From positions 1,488,001 to 1,552,000 of the forward strand of contig NZ_CP178861.1 in the NCBI RefSeq assembly GCF_047344985.1: a stretch of DNA of 64,000 nt, read 5' to 3'. Origin of the DNA: Bdellovibrio sp047344985. GTDB lineage: Bacteria; Bdellovibrionota; Bdellovibrionia; Bdellovibrionales; Bdellovibrionaceae. The number at the start of each line of letters is the position of its first letter. Positions within the stretch are counted from its first letter, which is position 1. The notes beneath the pieces are model-generated. The model was not told where the DNA came from and did not search any database. It worked only from the letters and a program-made list of their open reading frames with translations. Both the position numbers and the translations under genes were made by a program. Positions 27,285 through 35,252 of this stretch are shown one piece after another.

Positions 27285-28484
27285 ATGGGCGAACACAATC
27301 ACGTAAATCTACAGGTATCTAAATTTGAAGCTCCGGCAAAGTTGAAAACAATCAGCTTTGCTTTGATTGCGATCGGTCTTTTGACTTTCGTAGTTGGTTT
27401 GATGAAAAGTCCAGAAAGACTTTGGACATCTTACCTTGTGGCTTTCTTCTTCTTCTCTGCAATGGCCGTGAGCGGGCTTTTCTGGATTGCTATCAATAAT
27501 GTAGCAAAAACAGGTTGGTCTGTAACAATCCGCCGTTACGCGGAAGCGACGACGTCTTTCATTCCAGCGATCTTGATCGGTGGTTTGTTGTTGCTCGTTG
27601 GTTTTAAGCATCTTTACCCTTGGGCAAATCCTGAGATTGTTGCTGAAAACCCAGTGATCGCAGCTAAAACAGGCTATTTGAATGCAGGCTTCTTCGTTGT
27701 GCGTTTGTTCATCTTCGCCATCGGTTGCATGATTTTCAGATGGGTGATGGTTGGAAACTCTTTGAAACAAGATCAAACGGGTGATGAGAACCTAACAAAT
27801 AAAAACGTGTCTCCAGCAGTTGGATTCATCGTATTCTACGCGTTGGCATTCTCTTTCTTCAGCGTCGACTTGTTGATGTCATTGTTGCCAACTTGGTACT
27901 CGACAATCTTCGGTATTTACACTTTTGCAGGTATGTTCCAAGCCGGCATGGCTTTCCTTGCGATCGTTATCGTGTTGATGAAACGCGCGGGCTTCGTAAA
28001 AGGTTATGTGACTGAAGAGCACCAACACGACGTTGTGAAGTACCTTAAAGGTTTCTCTATCTTCTGGGCTTACATTGCGTTCTCTCAATTCATGTTGATT
28101 TGGTACGCTAACTTGCCAGAAGAAACTGAGTACTACATCATGAGAGCTCAAGGTGGATGGATGAGCATTTCGATGCTTCTTTTGATCTTCCGTTTCGTAG
28201 TTCCATTCTTGGCATTGCTTCCTCGTGCAGCGAAAAGAAATGATGCAAACGTTTTGTTGATCTCTGCAATTGTATTGATCATGCAATACGTAGATATCTA
28301 CTGGATGGTGTATCCAAACTTCTTCGAAGGTCAGGTGACTTTCGGCTTCTGGGAAATCGGTGTCTTTGCTGGTTTTGCGGGATTGTTCTTGCTAACAATC
28401 ATGTCTTTCTGGAGCAAACACAGTTTGGTTCCTTTGAAAGACCCGAGAATTCACGAAGCAATCAATCACCACGTTGCTTACTAA
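27285..28484 (+). CDS. actF: Alternative complex III second quinol-binding membrane subunit ActF
   Basis: 399 residues with about ten membrane helices, a relative of ActC. Helix segments include FALIAIGLLTFVVGLM, LLMSLLPTWYSTIFGIYTF and SIFWAYIAFSQFMLIWYANL, the last with the family's conserved FSQFMLIWYANLPEE. It is the second large membrane subunit, proposed to take part in proton handling. Seven bases separate it from actE. It is the last act gene; a terminator follows within the inverted-repeat element downstream. Confidence 0.93.
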   Translation: MGEHNHVNLQVSKFEAPAKLKTISFALIAIGLLTFVVGLMKSPERLWTSYLVAFFFFSAMAVSGLFWIAINNVAKTGWSVTIRRYAEATTSFIPAILIGGLLLLVGFKHLYPWANPEIVAENPVIAAKTGYLNAGFFVVRLFIFAIGCMIFRWVMVGNSLKQDQTGDENLTNKNVSPAVGFIVFYALAFSFFSVDLLMSLLPTWYSTIFGIYTFAGMFQAGMAFLAIVIVLMKRAGFVKGYVTEEHQHDVVKYLKGFSIFWAYIAFSQFMLIWYANLPEETEYYIMRAQGGWMSISMLLLIFRFVVPFLALLPRAAKRNDANVLLISAIVLIMQYVDIYWMVYPNFFEGQVTFGFWEIGVFAGFAGLFLLTIMSFWSKHSLVPLKDPRIHEAINHHVAY

Positions 28485-28497
28485 ACTTCGAGGGTCC

Positions 28498-28673
28498 GGC
28501 TTGCTAGCAGTGGGGTGCCGCCGCTAGCAAAACGCTCAGACAGTCCTCGCGCATTAAGGAGCCTTGCTGGCTCCTTTTTCTTTTTTTCTTAGTCTTCTGA
28601 TTGCTACTGCTGGTCTTTCTTGGCGCTGCGGAACTCGGTTTTGCTAGCGGCGGCACCCCACTGCTAGCAAGCC
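28498..28673. repeat. MITE-like or BIME-like element with 36-base perfect inverted repeats
   Basis: The arms 28498-28533 and 28638-28673 are perfect reverse complements over 36 bases and enclose 104 bases. Each arm can also fold alone, because TTGCTAGC pairs with GCTAGCAA around a 14-base loop, as in REP elements. The trinucleotide TCC flanks the element directly on both sides (28495-28497 and 28674-28676), as a short target duplication would. It starts 14 bases after actF. No coding capacity. Whether it is a mobile non-autonomous element or a pair of REP hairpins cannot be settled from one copy. Confidence 0.75.
28556..28587 (+). terminator. Rho-independent terminator of the act operon
   Basis: AAGGAGCC (28556-28563) pairs with GGCTCCTT (28569-28576) around the loop TTGCT, followed by a run of T broken by single C. 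It lies between the two arms of the inverted-repeat element. Confidence 0.85.
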
Positions 28674-28939
28674 TCCTCGTGTTTAATAAGCATCTTGGTG
28701 ATTTCTTTTTCGTGGTTCTTGGACATTCTGTCACTGCGCTTTAATACTGGGCTTCGCCGTTTTCGCCGGCGGAATTATCAAAAACTCTTCCAAATTACTT
28801 TGCTTTCCCGCTCAGGAAGAGCGGGAAACAGCCTGCTCATGGACGGCGGAAGATCGCATAATTGTTTCTGCTGTTTTTGAGAGGTATGGACTTCCTTTTT
28901 GTAGTGCAGCTGCTTTAGTAAATGTTAGGTTGATTGGGT

Positions 28940-29413
28940 ATGAAGATTGTTTTTAAAGAACTCACTTTAGGTGAACTGATTATTTTGCACGACTCCTATT
29001 TTGAGTCTGGCGAGCCTGATGCTCCTTTGAAACGATTTTCTGAAATGTCTCCGCTTGAGCAGAAGCTGGCTCTTGAGGTTTATTCTCCTGAGTTTCATTT
29101 TGCGGCTTGGAGTGGAGAAAAGCTTATTGGGTTTGTTGGGGTTTATCCTGACAAGGAGCCTATCAATGTCGGGATCTTTTATATTATTCATCCATCCTTT
29201 CGTGGACAGGGATATTTTGCTTCTTTACTGGAGGCTTTGATCGCTCATTGTCGATCTAAATATCCCCACTACAAATACATTCGGGCTCTTACTCGCAAAG
29301 AGAATCTTGCTTCGGTTCGTGGGCTTTCTAAAGCTTCTTTTACTTACAATGGTGAATGTGTTGAAGAGCTTCCTCAGCTTGTTTCTTATTCGGAGTATTT
29401 ACTTTCCATTTAA
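28940..29413 (+). CDS. GNAT family N-acetyltransferase
   Basis: 157 residues from the ATG at 28940; a TTG two codons earlier (28934) is possible. The acetyl-CoA-binding segment is IIHPSFRGQGYFASLLEALI (about 86-105), with the R-x-x-G-x-G/A type signature, preceded by strands FAAWSGEKLIGFVGVYPD. The C-terminal ENLASVRGLSKASFTYNGE fits motif B of GNAT proteins. The substrate is unknown. It ends convergently on the Usp gene, sharing a TTAA stop overlap. Confidence 0.82.
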   Translation: MKIVFKELTLGELIILHDSYFESGEPDAPLKRFSEMSPLEQKLALEVYSPEFHFAAWSGEKLIGFVGVYPDKEPINVGIFYIIHPSFRGQGYFASLLEALIAHCRSKYPHYKYIRALTRKENLASVRGLSKASFTYNGECVEELPQLVSYSEYLLSI

Positions 29414-30348
29414 GATTTCTTTTCTGGTTTTGATCTGACTACGATGACGGGGACGGGTGATGACAAAATCACTTTCCTTGCTGAACTTCCCAGGAAGGCT
29501 TTCATCAATTGGTCTGAGTGTGTGCCCATGATAATCAAGTCGTAGCCCTCTTTTATTTTTCTTTGCAGTGTTTTTTCCAGGGCTTCTTCTTTAGCAGTGG
29601 CTTCGGATTTTATTGTTAGACCTTCTTTTTGCCAGCGGCGGTTTCGTCGTTCCAGATTTCTTTGTGTGTCTTTGATGAGATCCGTAAACATCTTTTCCAT
29701 ATCAAAGGGAATGTAGCCCGATCCATACAAGCTTTGACGAGTCCTTCTTATTTGGTCTCCGACGGAGTGGAGCATGGTGACTTCACATGACAATTCCTTC
29801 GCTAATTTTTGAGCAAAGGTTTCTGCTTCGTTGCTGCTTTCAGAGAGGTCTGAAAGTAAGAGAACTTTAAAGTCTTTATCTATCTTAAACTCTCTTTGTT
29901 TTTCCTGAGCCGTGGGTCCTAAGACCAAAACGGGTACGTCGGTGTTTCTTAAAACTTCTTCGGCAACGCTACCTAAAAACATTTTCTCGAGGCCTTTTTT
30001 CCCGTGAGTGCCCATGACCACCATGGAAATACTTTCCGAAGCATTGATGCGCGTAAGAATTTCTTCGGCCGGATTTCCTGAGGTGATTTTCACTCGGCCT
30101 TTCACGTACGCTTTCATGAATTGTTTCATAATGGACGTTTCAATATCGGCGTAGGTCTCTAAAAGAGCATCGACTTGTTTTCTTTTAAAAAAGCCGGGCT
30201 TCAGGTTTTTGACATACAGAAGTTCGATGTCCCAATGAAGGTTTTGTGCAAACTCAACGGCGATATCGCGAATCATTCGAGAGCGCAGTCGTCCTGGCGC
30301 GCTTCTTTCTGCCAAGTCATCCGGAACTAAGATGGAATTTGTCGCCAT
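29410..30348 (-). CDS. Tandem universal stress protein (UspA family)
   Basis: 312 residues from the ATG at 30348 behind GGGAGCG; the frame extends 40 codons upstream but without protein character. Two Usp domains are joined: the first ends VVMGTHGKKGLEKMFLGSVAEE with the ATP-binding G-x2-G-x9-G-S pattern intact; the second has LIIMGTHSDQLMKAFLGSSARK, where the first G-x2-G is lost (GTHSD). So only the first half probably binds ATP. These proteins act in the cytoplasm in stress survival. A membrane sensor domain is absent. Confidence 0.87.
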   Translation of the reverse strand: MATNSILVPDDLAERSAPGRLRSRMIRDIAVEFAQNLHWDIELLYVKNLKPGFFKRKQVDALLETYADIETSIMKQFMKAYVKGRVKITSGNPAEEILTRINASESISMVVMGTHGKKGLEKMFLGSVAEEVLRNTDVPVLVLGPTAQEKQREFKIDKDFKVLLLSDLSESSNEAETFAQKLAKELSCEVTMLHSVGDQIRRTRQSLYGSGYIPFDMEKMFTDLIKDTQRNLERRNRRWQKEGLTIKSEATAKEEALEKTLQRKIKEGYDLIIMGTHSDQLMKAFLGSSARKVILSSPVPVIVVRSKPEKKS

Positions 30349-30485
30349 GGTTCGCTCCCTGTTTTTGTTTATTATAGCAATCCCTTCAGCAGGCTCTAGG
30401 CAAAGATCCTTGTATTTTAACTTCCCTAAAACCCAGCAGTTGAGGTTCTGCTTTTTCGTCATGAGCATGAAGAAGGGGAGGGTTT

Positions 30486-31025
30486 ATGCGTCTTCTTATT
30501 TCCAGTTTCTTTATTCTTCTTTTGCTTATTTCTCTCGACAGTTTGGCAGCGCCTTCAGCGAAAATTAAAAAACTTGTCGACGGTTACTACAGTCAAAAAA
30601 CCGTGTGGAGTAAACTTCTTGGAACGGCTCCGCGACCTCGTCCTCTGCCGGATCCTCCAGATAGCAACAATCCGCCTCTTCCGGAAAGACCACCCAATCG
30701 TCCTCCGAATTGTCCTCCCGCGCATTTTCCTACGGACTGTATAGAGGCTGTTTGCCAGCAGATGAGTCGTTTTGAATGCGATGATCGCGATGATATGATT
30801 GAAGTGACCCAGGCTTGCCGCAATGTGGATGGCAGTTGTGTGCGCACTGTGTGCAGTCATGTCAGTCGTTTTGCCTGTGATGAAAAGGTCGAGATTTTTG
30901 AGGTCACCGATATGTGTCGGGGGCTGATTGATTCCTCATGCATTGATTACGTCTGTTCGCGAATTTCGAAATTTGAATGTGATGAAATCAGCGAGATCCG
31001 CCAGATTGCCGAACAATGTCGGTAA
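30486..31025 (+). CDS. Secreted protein with proline-rich linker and three cysteine repeats
   Basis: 179 residues of no family known to me. A signal peptide (to about 22, SLAAPS) is followed by a Pro-rich linker (50-79). The rest is three near-identical modules at 85-112, 118-145 and 152-179, each with C-x4-C-x7-C-x12-C and the shared text S-R/K-F-x-C-D and CR at the end. The repeat period is 33-34 residues. Paired cysteines suggest two disulfides per module in the periplasm, cell surface or medium. GGAGGGTTT precedes the ATG. The divergent gene is the Usp protein. Confidence 0.8.
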   Translation: MRLLISSFFILLLLISLDSLAAPSAKIKKLVDGYYSQKTVWSKLLGTAPRPRPLPDPPDSNNPPLPERPPNRPPNCPPAHFPTDCIEAVCQQMSRFECDDRDDMIEVTQACRNVDGSCVRTVCSHVSRFACDEKVEIFEVTDMCRGLIDSSCIDYVCSRISKFECDEISEIRQIAEQCR

Positions 31026-31028
31026 AGA

Positions 31029-31054
31029 AAGTGCCTGGAAAGGTCCAGGCACTT
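31029..31054. terminator. Bidirectional hairpin terminator (GTGCCTGG type)
   Basis: AAGTGCCTGGA pairs perfectly with TCCAGGCACTT around the loop AAGG. It lies between two convergent genes. It shares the GTGCC(T)GG core with other intergenic hairpins in the window. Confidence 0.75.
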
Positions 31055-31061
31055 CATAAAA

Positions 31062-31391
31062 CTACTTCGACATTTGGTCTTTCGTGTCCTTCATCGTGTC
31101 GACGGCAGAATCTTTACCTTCTTCAGCACGATGTTTGGCTTTTCTTGCAGCACACTCGACGTCGCCTTCCATACACACGGCTTCTTGAGTTCTGTGCATG
31201 CCTTTCTTAGCCATGCGCTTCGTTTTTCGGCCCATTTTTTTAGTTTCATCTTTGGTTCTTTCGCCCATTTCTTTGGCTTTGTCAGAAGTGGTTTGCATGC
31301 CTCTATCAACCTTTTCGCCCACGGTCTCTTCTGCGTGAGAGAATGATGCAAACGCCAGCAAAGTCACAAGAGTCATAAAAAAATGTTTCAT
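31062..31391 (-). CDS. Small basic secreted protein, LEA/apolipophorin-like composition
   Basis: 109 residues. A signal peptide (MKHFFMTLVTLLAFASFSHA) is followed by a strongly helical, Lys/Glu/Met-rich mature part with 11-residue-like periodicity (VDRGMQTTSDKAKEMGERTK, KDETKKMGRKTKRMAKKG), similar in composition to LEA-type proteins. Two cysteines lie in VCMEGDVECAARKAK. No enzyme motif. A periplasmic stress or envelope role is inferred from composition only. It is convergent with the cysteine-repeat gene. Confidence 0.72.
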   Translation of the reverse strand: MKHFFMTLVTLLAFASFSHAEETVGEKVDRGMQTTSDKAKEMGERTKDETKKMGRKTKRMAKKGMHRTQEAVCMEGDVECAARKAKHRAEEGKDSAVDTMKDTKDQMSK

Positions 31392-31592
31392 ATTTTTTCC
31401 TTTCTTTACTCGTTTTAGTTTTGCGGCGACACCGCTATTTGTAGATTGATAGTCTTGTGCATTTTAGCTCTGGTAAATCAGTAATTTAGCAATGTTGTTT
31501 AAAGCTTTCTTTACGCCTGTCCACGCTCTTGACGATGAGGCGCTCTATAAGCGAGCCCACCTTGGGCTTCCGATTTGCAATGGAAGTGTCTC

Positions 31593-32273
31593 ATGCAGAT
31601 AGTGCCCCTAAGGAATCTCGTTTATCTCAGTTCGAGTCATTCTTTGCCGCCGTACCTTCAATCCCTGAAGGACGTGCGCTGGCATTTTTGTCAGAACCCA
31701 GAAGAGTTAAAGCGATACCTTATGTCCCAACAAGGAGAGATCTTCGTGATTATTCGAGTGGAAACCATGACCCAACGTTTGATTCAGGCCTTTATAAGTT
31801 GGGGTAAGACAAACCTGAAGCTGTCTTTTATCATAATCGCGCAAAGCATTGAAAAAGCGGCACAACAGGTGGCTTTTTCAAGCAATCAACTGCTTTTTAT
31901 CTTTGAATCTGAAGGTCTTCGTATTACCGACATTGTGACTCGTCGCCTCATGGGGCTTCCGGTAAAAAGCCGCAAGCAAGAGCGCATGGCCGTGCAGTCT
32001 CAAGTGATGCTCAAAAAGTCTGTTCTGGCGGAAGAGTCTCCCACAGGTCGAGGGGTCCAGTTCATCCGTGAAGGTCAGATGCAGGACTTTTCCAAAGGCG
32101 GGGCGCAGATCTCCCTCACGCAGGGAACTGTGCGTCTGAAGGACTTTATCAGCCTCATGTACCGCAATCGCCATGGACAATGGGTGTCGGTGGAGTCCCA
32201 GGTTCGCTGGGTCGTGTCGGCTGCAAACGGAGACCAGATTATAGGTGTGCAATTTCTTGCTGTGAGTGCTTGA
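31593..32273 (+). CDS. PilZ-domain protein with degenerate receiver-like N-terminus
   Basis: 226 residues from the ATG at 31593, six bases after GGAAG; a TTG at 31575 would add six codons. The C-terminal PilZ domain (about 125-226) keeps both c-di-GMP-binding signatures, RKQER (127-131) and DFSKGG (165-170), and ends ...SQVRWVVSAANGDQIIGVQF. The N-terminal 120 residues alternate strands and helices like a response-regulator receiver (VYLSSSHSLPP, GEIFVIIRVE, LSFIIIAQSIEKA) but lack a clear phospho-acceptor Asp. c-di-GMP binding is therefore likely; the output partner is unknown. It precedes thrS by about 100 bases on the same strand. Confidence 0.8.
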   Translation: MQIVPLRNLVYLSSSHSLPPYLQSLKDVRWHFCQNPEELKRYLMSQQGEIFVIIRVETMTQRLIQAFISWGKTNLKLSFIIIAQSIEKAAQQVAFSSNQLLFIFESEGLRITDIVTRRLMGLPVKSRKQERMAVQSQVMLKKSVLAEESPTGRGVQFIREGQMQDFSKGGAQISLTQGTVRLKDFISLMYRNRHGQWVSVESQVRWVVSAANGDQIIGVQFLAVSA

Positions 32274-32348
32274 CCCCGAGCGGCTACGGGACTACTACTT
32301 ATGTGATGCAAATGCATAATTCTTCATCACATTTTCTAACTATTTCTT

Positions 32349-32367
32349 ACTCCGGCACAACCGGAGT
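32349..32367 (+). promoter_or_regulatory. Hairpin directly upstream of thrS start
   Basis: ACTCCGG pairs with CCGGAGT around the loop CACAA, ending 12 bases before the thrS ATG, where no ribosome site is seen. It could be a translational operator. Control of thrS by its own product is known in E. coli, but nothing here proves the same mechanism. Confidence 0.35.
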
Positions 32368-32379
32368 GCACGCAAGCTA

Positions 32380-34344
32380 ATGTCACAAATTACAATCGTT
32401 CTGCCGGATAATTCTACCAAGGTGTTTGACCATGAACCCACGGCGCTTGAAGTAGCGCAGTCTATTGGCCCTCGTTTGGCTAAAGAGACGTTGGGAGTTC
32501 ACATCAACGGATCTTCAGAGATTTCTGATTTCCGTACGCCACTGAAAGATCAAACCAAAATCGCACTTGTTACAACCAAGAGCCCTGAATCCGTAGAAGT
32601 GATCCGTCACTCTTGCGCGCACATCATGGCCCAAGCCGTTCAGGAAATCTGGCCCGAAGTGAAAGTCACTATCGGTCCTGTGATCGAAAATGGTTTCTAC
32701 TACGACTTCGATTCTCCGTTTGCTTTCACTGAGGAGCACTTCGAGAAAATCGAAAAAAAGATGGCCGAGATCGTTGCGAAAGATTTGCCGATTCACAGAG
32801 AAAACTGGCCGATTGCAAAAGCGATTGAAACGTTCAAAAAAATGAACGAGCGCTTTAAAGTCGAGTTGATCGAAGACCTGGCGGCTAAAGGCGAAACAGT
32901 TGTCGGTATCTATTTCAACGGAGAAGGTTGGTTTGACCTTTGCCGTGGACCGCACATCCAAAGCACAGGCCAAATCAAAGCGTTTAAACTTCTTTCAGTG
33001 GCGGGAGCTTACTGGAGAGGGGACGAAAAGAACGCGCAACTTCAGCGTGTCTACGCAACGGCCTTCAATGACAAAAAAGATCTCGATCTTTATTTGCACA
33101 ATATTGAAGAAGCTAAAAAACGTGACCACCGCAAGCTTGGCAAAGAATTGGGACTTTTCCATTTCAATGAATTAGCTCCGGGATCTCCTTTCTTTACTGG
33201 AAAGGGCGCGACAGTTTACACAGAACTTCAAACGTTCTTGCGCGAATTGTATTTTGAAACGGGTTACCAAGAAGTGATCACGCCGCAAATCTTCGACGTG
33301 AACTTGTTCCACACTTCAGGTCACTATCAGAACTACAAAGAAAACATGTTCTTCACGAAAGTGGACGAGCGTGATTTCGCCTCTAAACCGATGAACTGTC
33401 CTTCTCACTGCTTGTTGTACAACTCTGAGAAATATTCTTACCGTGATTTGCCAATCAAAATGGCGGACTTCGGTCGTTTGCACCGCTACGAAAAATCAGG
33501 AGCGATGCACGGTTTGACTCGTGTTCGTACGTTCTGCCAGGACGACGCGCACATCTTCTGCCGTATGGACCAGCTTCAAGATGAAATCGCGAAGTTCATG
33601 AATTTGCTCAACCGCGTTTACGACAAACTAGGTATGAGCAATTACAAAATTTATTTGTCTACTCGTCCAGACAACCGCATGGGCAGTGAAGAGTACTGGG
33701 ATATGGCCGAAGGCGCTTTGGCTGAAGCTTTGAACTCTTTGAATTTGCCATTCACTTTGAATCCGGGCGACGGCGCGTTCTATGGACCAAAGTTGGATAT
33801 CATGTTTGTGGATGCTTTGAACCGCCCTTGGCAGTTGGGTACTCTGCAAGTGGATCCAAACTTGCCGCAGGCTTTCGATTTGAAATACACAGGCGAAGAC
33901 AACAAGGAACACCGTCCAATCATGCTTCACCGTGCGATTCTAGGATCTCTAGAGCGCTTCATCGGTGTTTACATTGAGCACACGGCGGGTCACTTGCCAC
34001 CATGGTTGTGTCCAACTCAAGTCGCGATCTTGAACGTTACGGACCGCGTGAACACATTCTGTGAAGATTTAATGAAACTTCTCAAGGAGAACAAAGTTCG
34101 TGTTGAATTTGATCGCCGTAATGAGAAGCTAAACTATAAGATCCGCGAGGCTCAGCTTCAAAAAGTTCCATACATGATTATCGTAGGGGATAAAGAGGCC
34201 GAGACGAAAACAGTTTCTTTGCGCTTAAGAGATGGTTCTGAGCACAAAGGTTTGACTGTGGATCAATTAATGAAAACGATTTTAGACGATATTAAAACAA
34301 GACAATTGCAGTCTTCACTTGCGAAGTCTGCAACGACTAACTAG
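32380..34344 (+). CDS. thrS: Threonyl-tRNA synthetase
   Basis: 654 residues, the normal bacterial length. Domains in order: TGS (about 1-62), editing domain with HSCAH (about 77-81) and the matching DLCRGPH (about 186-192), class II catalytic core (MNCPSHCLLYNSE with the zinc-ligand Cys, FGRLHRYEKSGAMHGLTRVR as motif 2, and PIMLHRAILGSLERFIGVYIE as motif 3), and the C-terminal anticodon-binding domain (WLCPTQVAILNV onward). It charges tRNA-Thr in the cytoplasm and deacylates Ser-tRNA-Thr. No Shine-Dalgarno is visible. infC follows after 17 bases. Confidence 0.97.
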   Translation: MSQITIVLPDNSTKVFDHEPTALEVAQSIGPRLAKETLGVHINGSSEISDFRTPLKDQTKIALVTTKSPESVEVIRHSCAHIMAQAVQEIWPEVKVTIGPVIENGFYYDFDSPFAFTEEHFEKIEKKMAEIVAKDLPIHRENWPIAKAIETFKKMNERFKVELIEDLAAKGETVVGIYFNGEGWFDLCRGPHIQSTGQIKAFKLLSVAGAYWRGDEKNAQLQRVYATAFNDKKDLDLYLHNIEEAKKRDHRKLGKELGLFHFNELAPGSPFFTGKGATVYTELQTFLRELYFETGYQEVITPQIFDVNLFHTSGHYQNYKENMFFTKVDERDFASKPMNCPSHCLLYNSEKYSYRDLPIKMADFGRLHRYEKSGAMHGLTRVRTFCQDDAHIFCRMDQLQDEIAKFMNLLNRVYDKLGMSNYKIYLSTRPDNRMGSEEYWDMAEGALAEALNSLNLPFTLNPGDGAFYGPKLDIMFVDALNRPWQLGTLQVDPNLPQAFDLKYTGEDNKEHRPIMLHRAILGSLERFIGVYIEHTAGHLPPWLCPTQVAILNVTDRVNTFCEDLMKLLKENKVRVEFDRRNEKLNYKIREAQLQKVPYMIIVGDKEAETKTVSLRLRDGSEHKGLTVDQLMKTILDDIKTRQLQSSLAKSATTN

Positions 34345-34361
34345 AACCCTGGAGGTTTCCC

Positions 34362-35036
34362 ATTAGCAAGTTCGAAGGTAATTTTAGAGGTGGTGGCGGA
34401 CGTTTCGACCGTGACCGCAAAAAAGACTCTAAAGACTCATTAAGAGTAAACCGTGAAATTCGTGCACAACAAATCCGTGTTATCGATGATGAAGGTAACA
34501 TGCTTGGAGTCATGTCTGTTCCTGAGGCGTTACGTATTGCGGAAGATAGAGGCCTCGATCTTCTAGAGATTGCTCCAACAGCAACTCCACCTACTTGCAA
34601 AATCATGGATTACGGCAAGTGGAAGTACGAAAATAAAAAGAAAGCTACGGCAGCTCGTAAAAAACAAACTGTTGTAACAATCAAAGAAATCCAAATGCGC
34701 CCTCGCACGGACCAGCATGACTTTGAAACAAAGATGAACCACGCACGTCGTTTCCTTTTGGATGGCGACAAAGTAAAAGTCTCTTTGCGTTTCATGGGTC
34801 GTGAAATGGCCCACCAAGAGTTGGGTATGGAAGTGATGCAAAAAGCGATCGCTTTCGTGAACGATTTGGCCATGGTTGAAGCTCAACCAAAAATGGAAGG
34901 TAAGAACATGTTCTTGATGCTGGGACCAGATCCCCTCAAGATCAAAGAATACCAAAAGCTTCATCCAAACAAATCAAAACAAGACACAAAAGAACTAGCC
35001 GAACTAGAAGAAGTCACAGAAGAAGACGAAGACTAA
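34362..35036 (+). CDS. infC: Translation initiation factor IF-3 with AUU start codon
   Basis: 224 residues if translation begins at the ATT at 34362, which sits six bases after a perfect GGAGG. No ATG occurs in frame until 34500, inside the conserved N-domain, so an ATG-only gene call loses 46 residues. The N-domain reads RVNREIRAQQIRVIDDEGN, then LGVMSVPEALRIAEDRGLDL, and PTCKIMDYGKWKYE leads into the linker; the C-domain has IKEIQMRPRTDQHDFETK and KVSLRFMGREMAH. A Gly/Arg/Asp-rich extension (about 4-25) precedes the N-domain, and the tail is acidic. IF-3 checks the start codon on the 30S subunit, and AUU starts allow it to repress its own mRNA. Overlapping class: thrS-infC. Confidence 0.95.
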   Translation: MSKFEGNFRGGGGRFDRDRKKDSKDSLRVNREIRAQQIRVIDDEGNMLGVMSVPEALRIAEDRGLDLLEIAPTATPPTCKIMDYGKWKYENKKKATAARKKQTVVTIKEIQMRPRTDQHDFETKMNHARRFLLDGDKVKVSLRFMGREMAHQELGMEVMQKAIAFVNDLAMVEAQPKMEGKNMFLMLGPDPLKIKEYQKLHPNKSKQDTKELAELEEVTEEDED

Positions 35037-35074
35037 AAGGTGCCTGTTTCTTTTCTGCACTTCAGTGCATCAAA

Positions 35075-35103
35075 AAAGGGAGTCGAAAGACTCCCTTTCT
35101 TTT
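35075..35103 (+). terminator. Rho-independent terminator after infC
   Basis: AAAGGGAGTC (35075-35084) pairs with GACTCCCTTT (35089-35098) around GAAA, followed by CTTTTTAG. It ends the thrS-infC transcript, confirming that rpmI is not cotranscribed with infC here. Confidence 0.85.
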
Positions 35104-35252
35104 TAGGTGCCTGCTTCTTTTTTCTGGCTACAACGCAGCAGATCCTTTTAAAAAGTGCCAGGGGATTTTTTACGTCTATATTGCATTAAAAATAGCGTTG
35201 GTCTTTTCAATTAAGAATGATTTGATTTAGATAACACCGTCGGAGGCAAACG

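Larger units (their letters stand above)
28485..28939. other. 455-base intergenic stretch after actF, rich in hairpins
   Basis: No protein gene is credible here. It holds the 176-base inverted-repeat element with its internal terminator, then a perfect hairpin (28804-28813 with 28819-28828, TTTCCCGCTC around AGGAA), and a weaker CGCCG/CGGCG stem near 28754-28770. The remainder is unassigned and may carry the promoter of the acetyltransferase gene. Confidence 0.6.

Noticed and set aside
28695..28880. 61-codon frame downstream of actF
   Set aside because: It runs through hairpins, has no ribosome site and shows no protein-like pattern.
31550..31575. TTGACG...TATAAG as a promoter before the PilZ gene
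   Set aside because: The two boxes are only 11 bases apart, too close for a sigma-70 promoter.
31529..31807. 92-codon plus-strand frame overlapping the PilZ gene
   Set aside because: The other frame continues into an intact PilZ domain; this one has no homology-like features and ends early.
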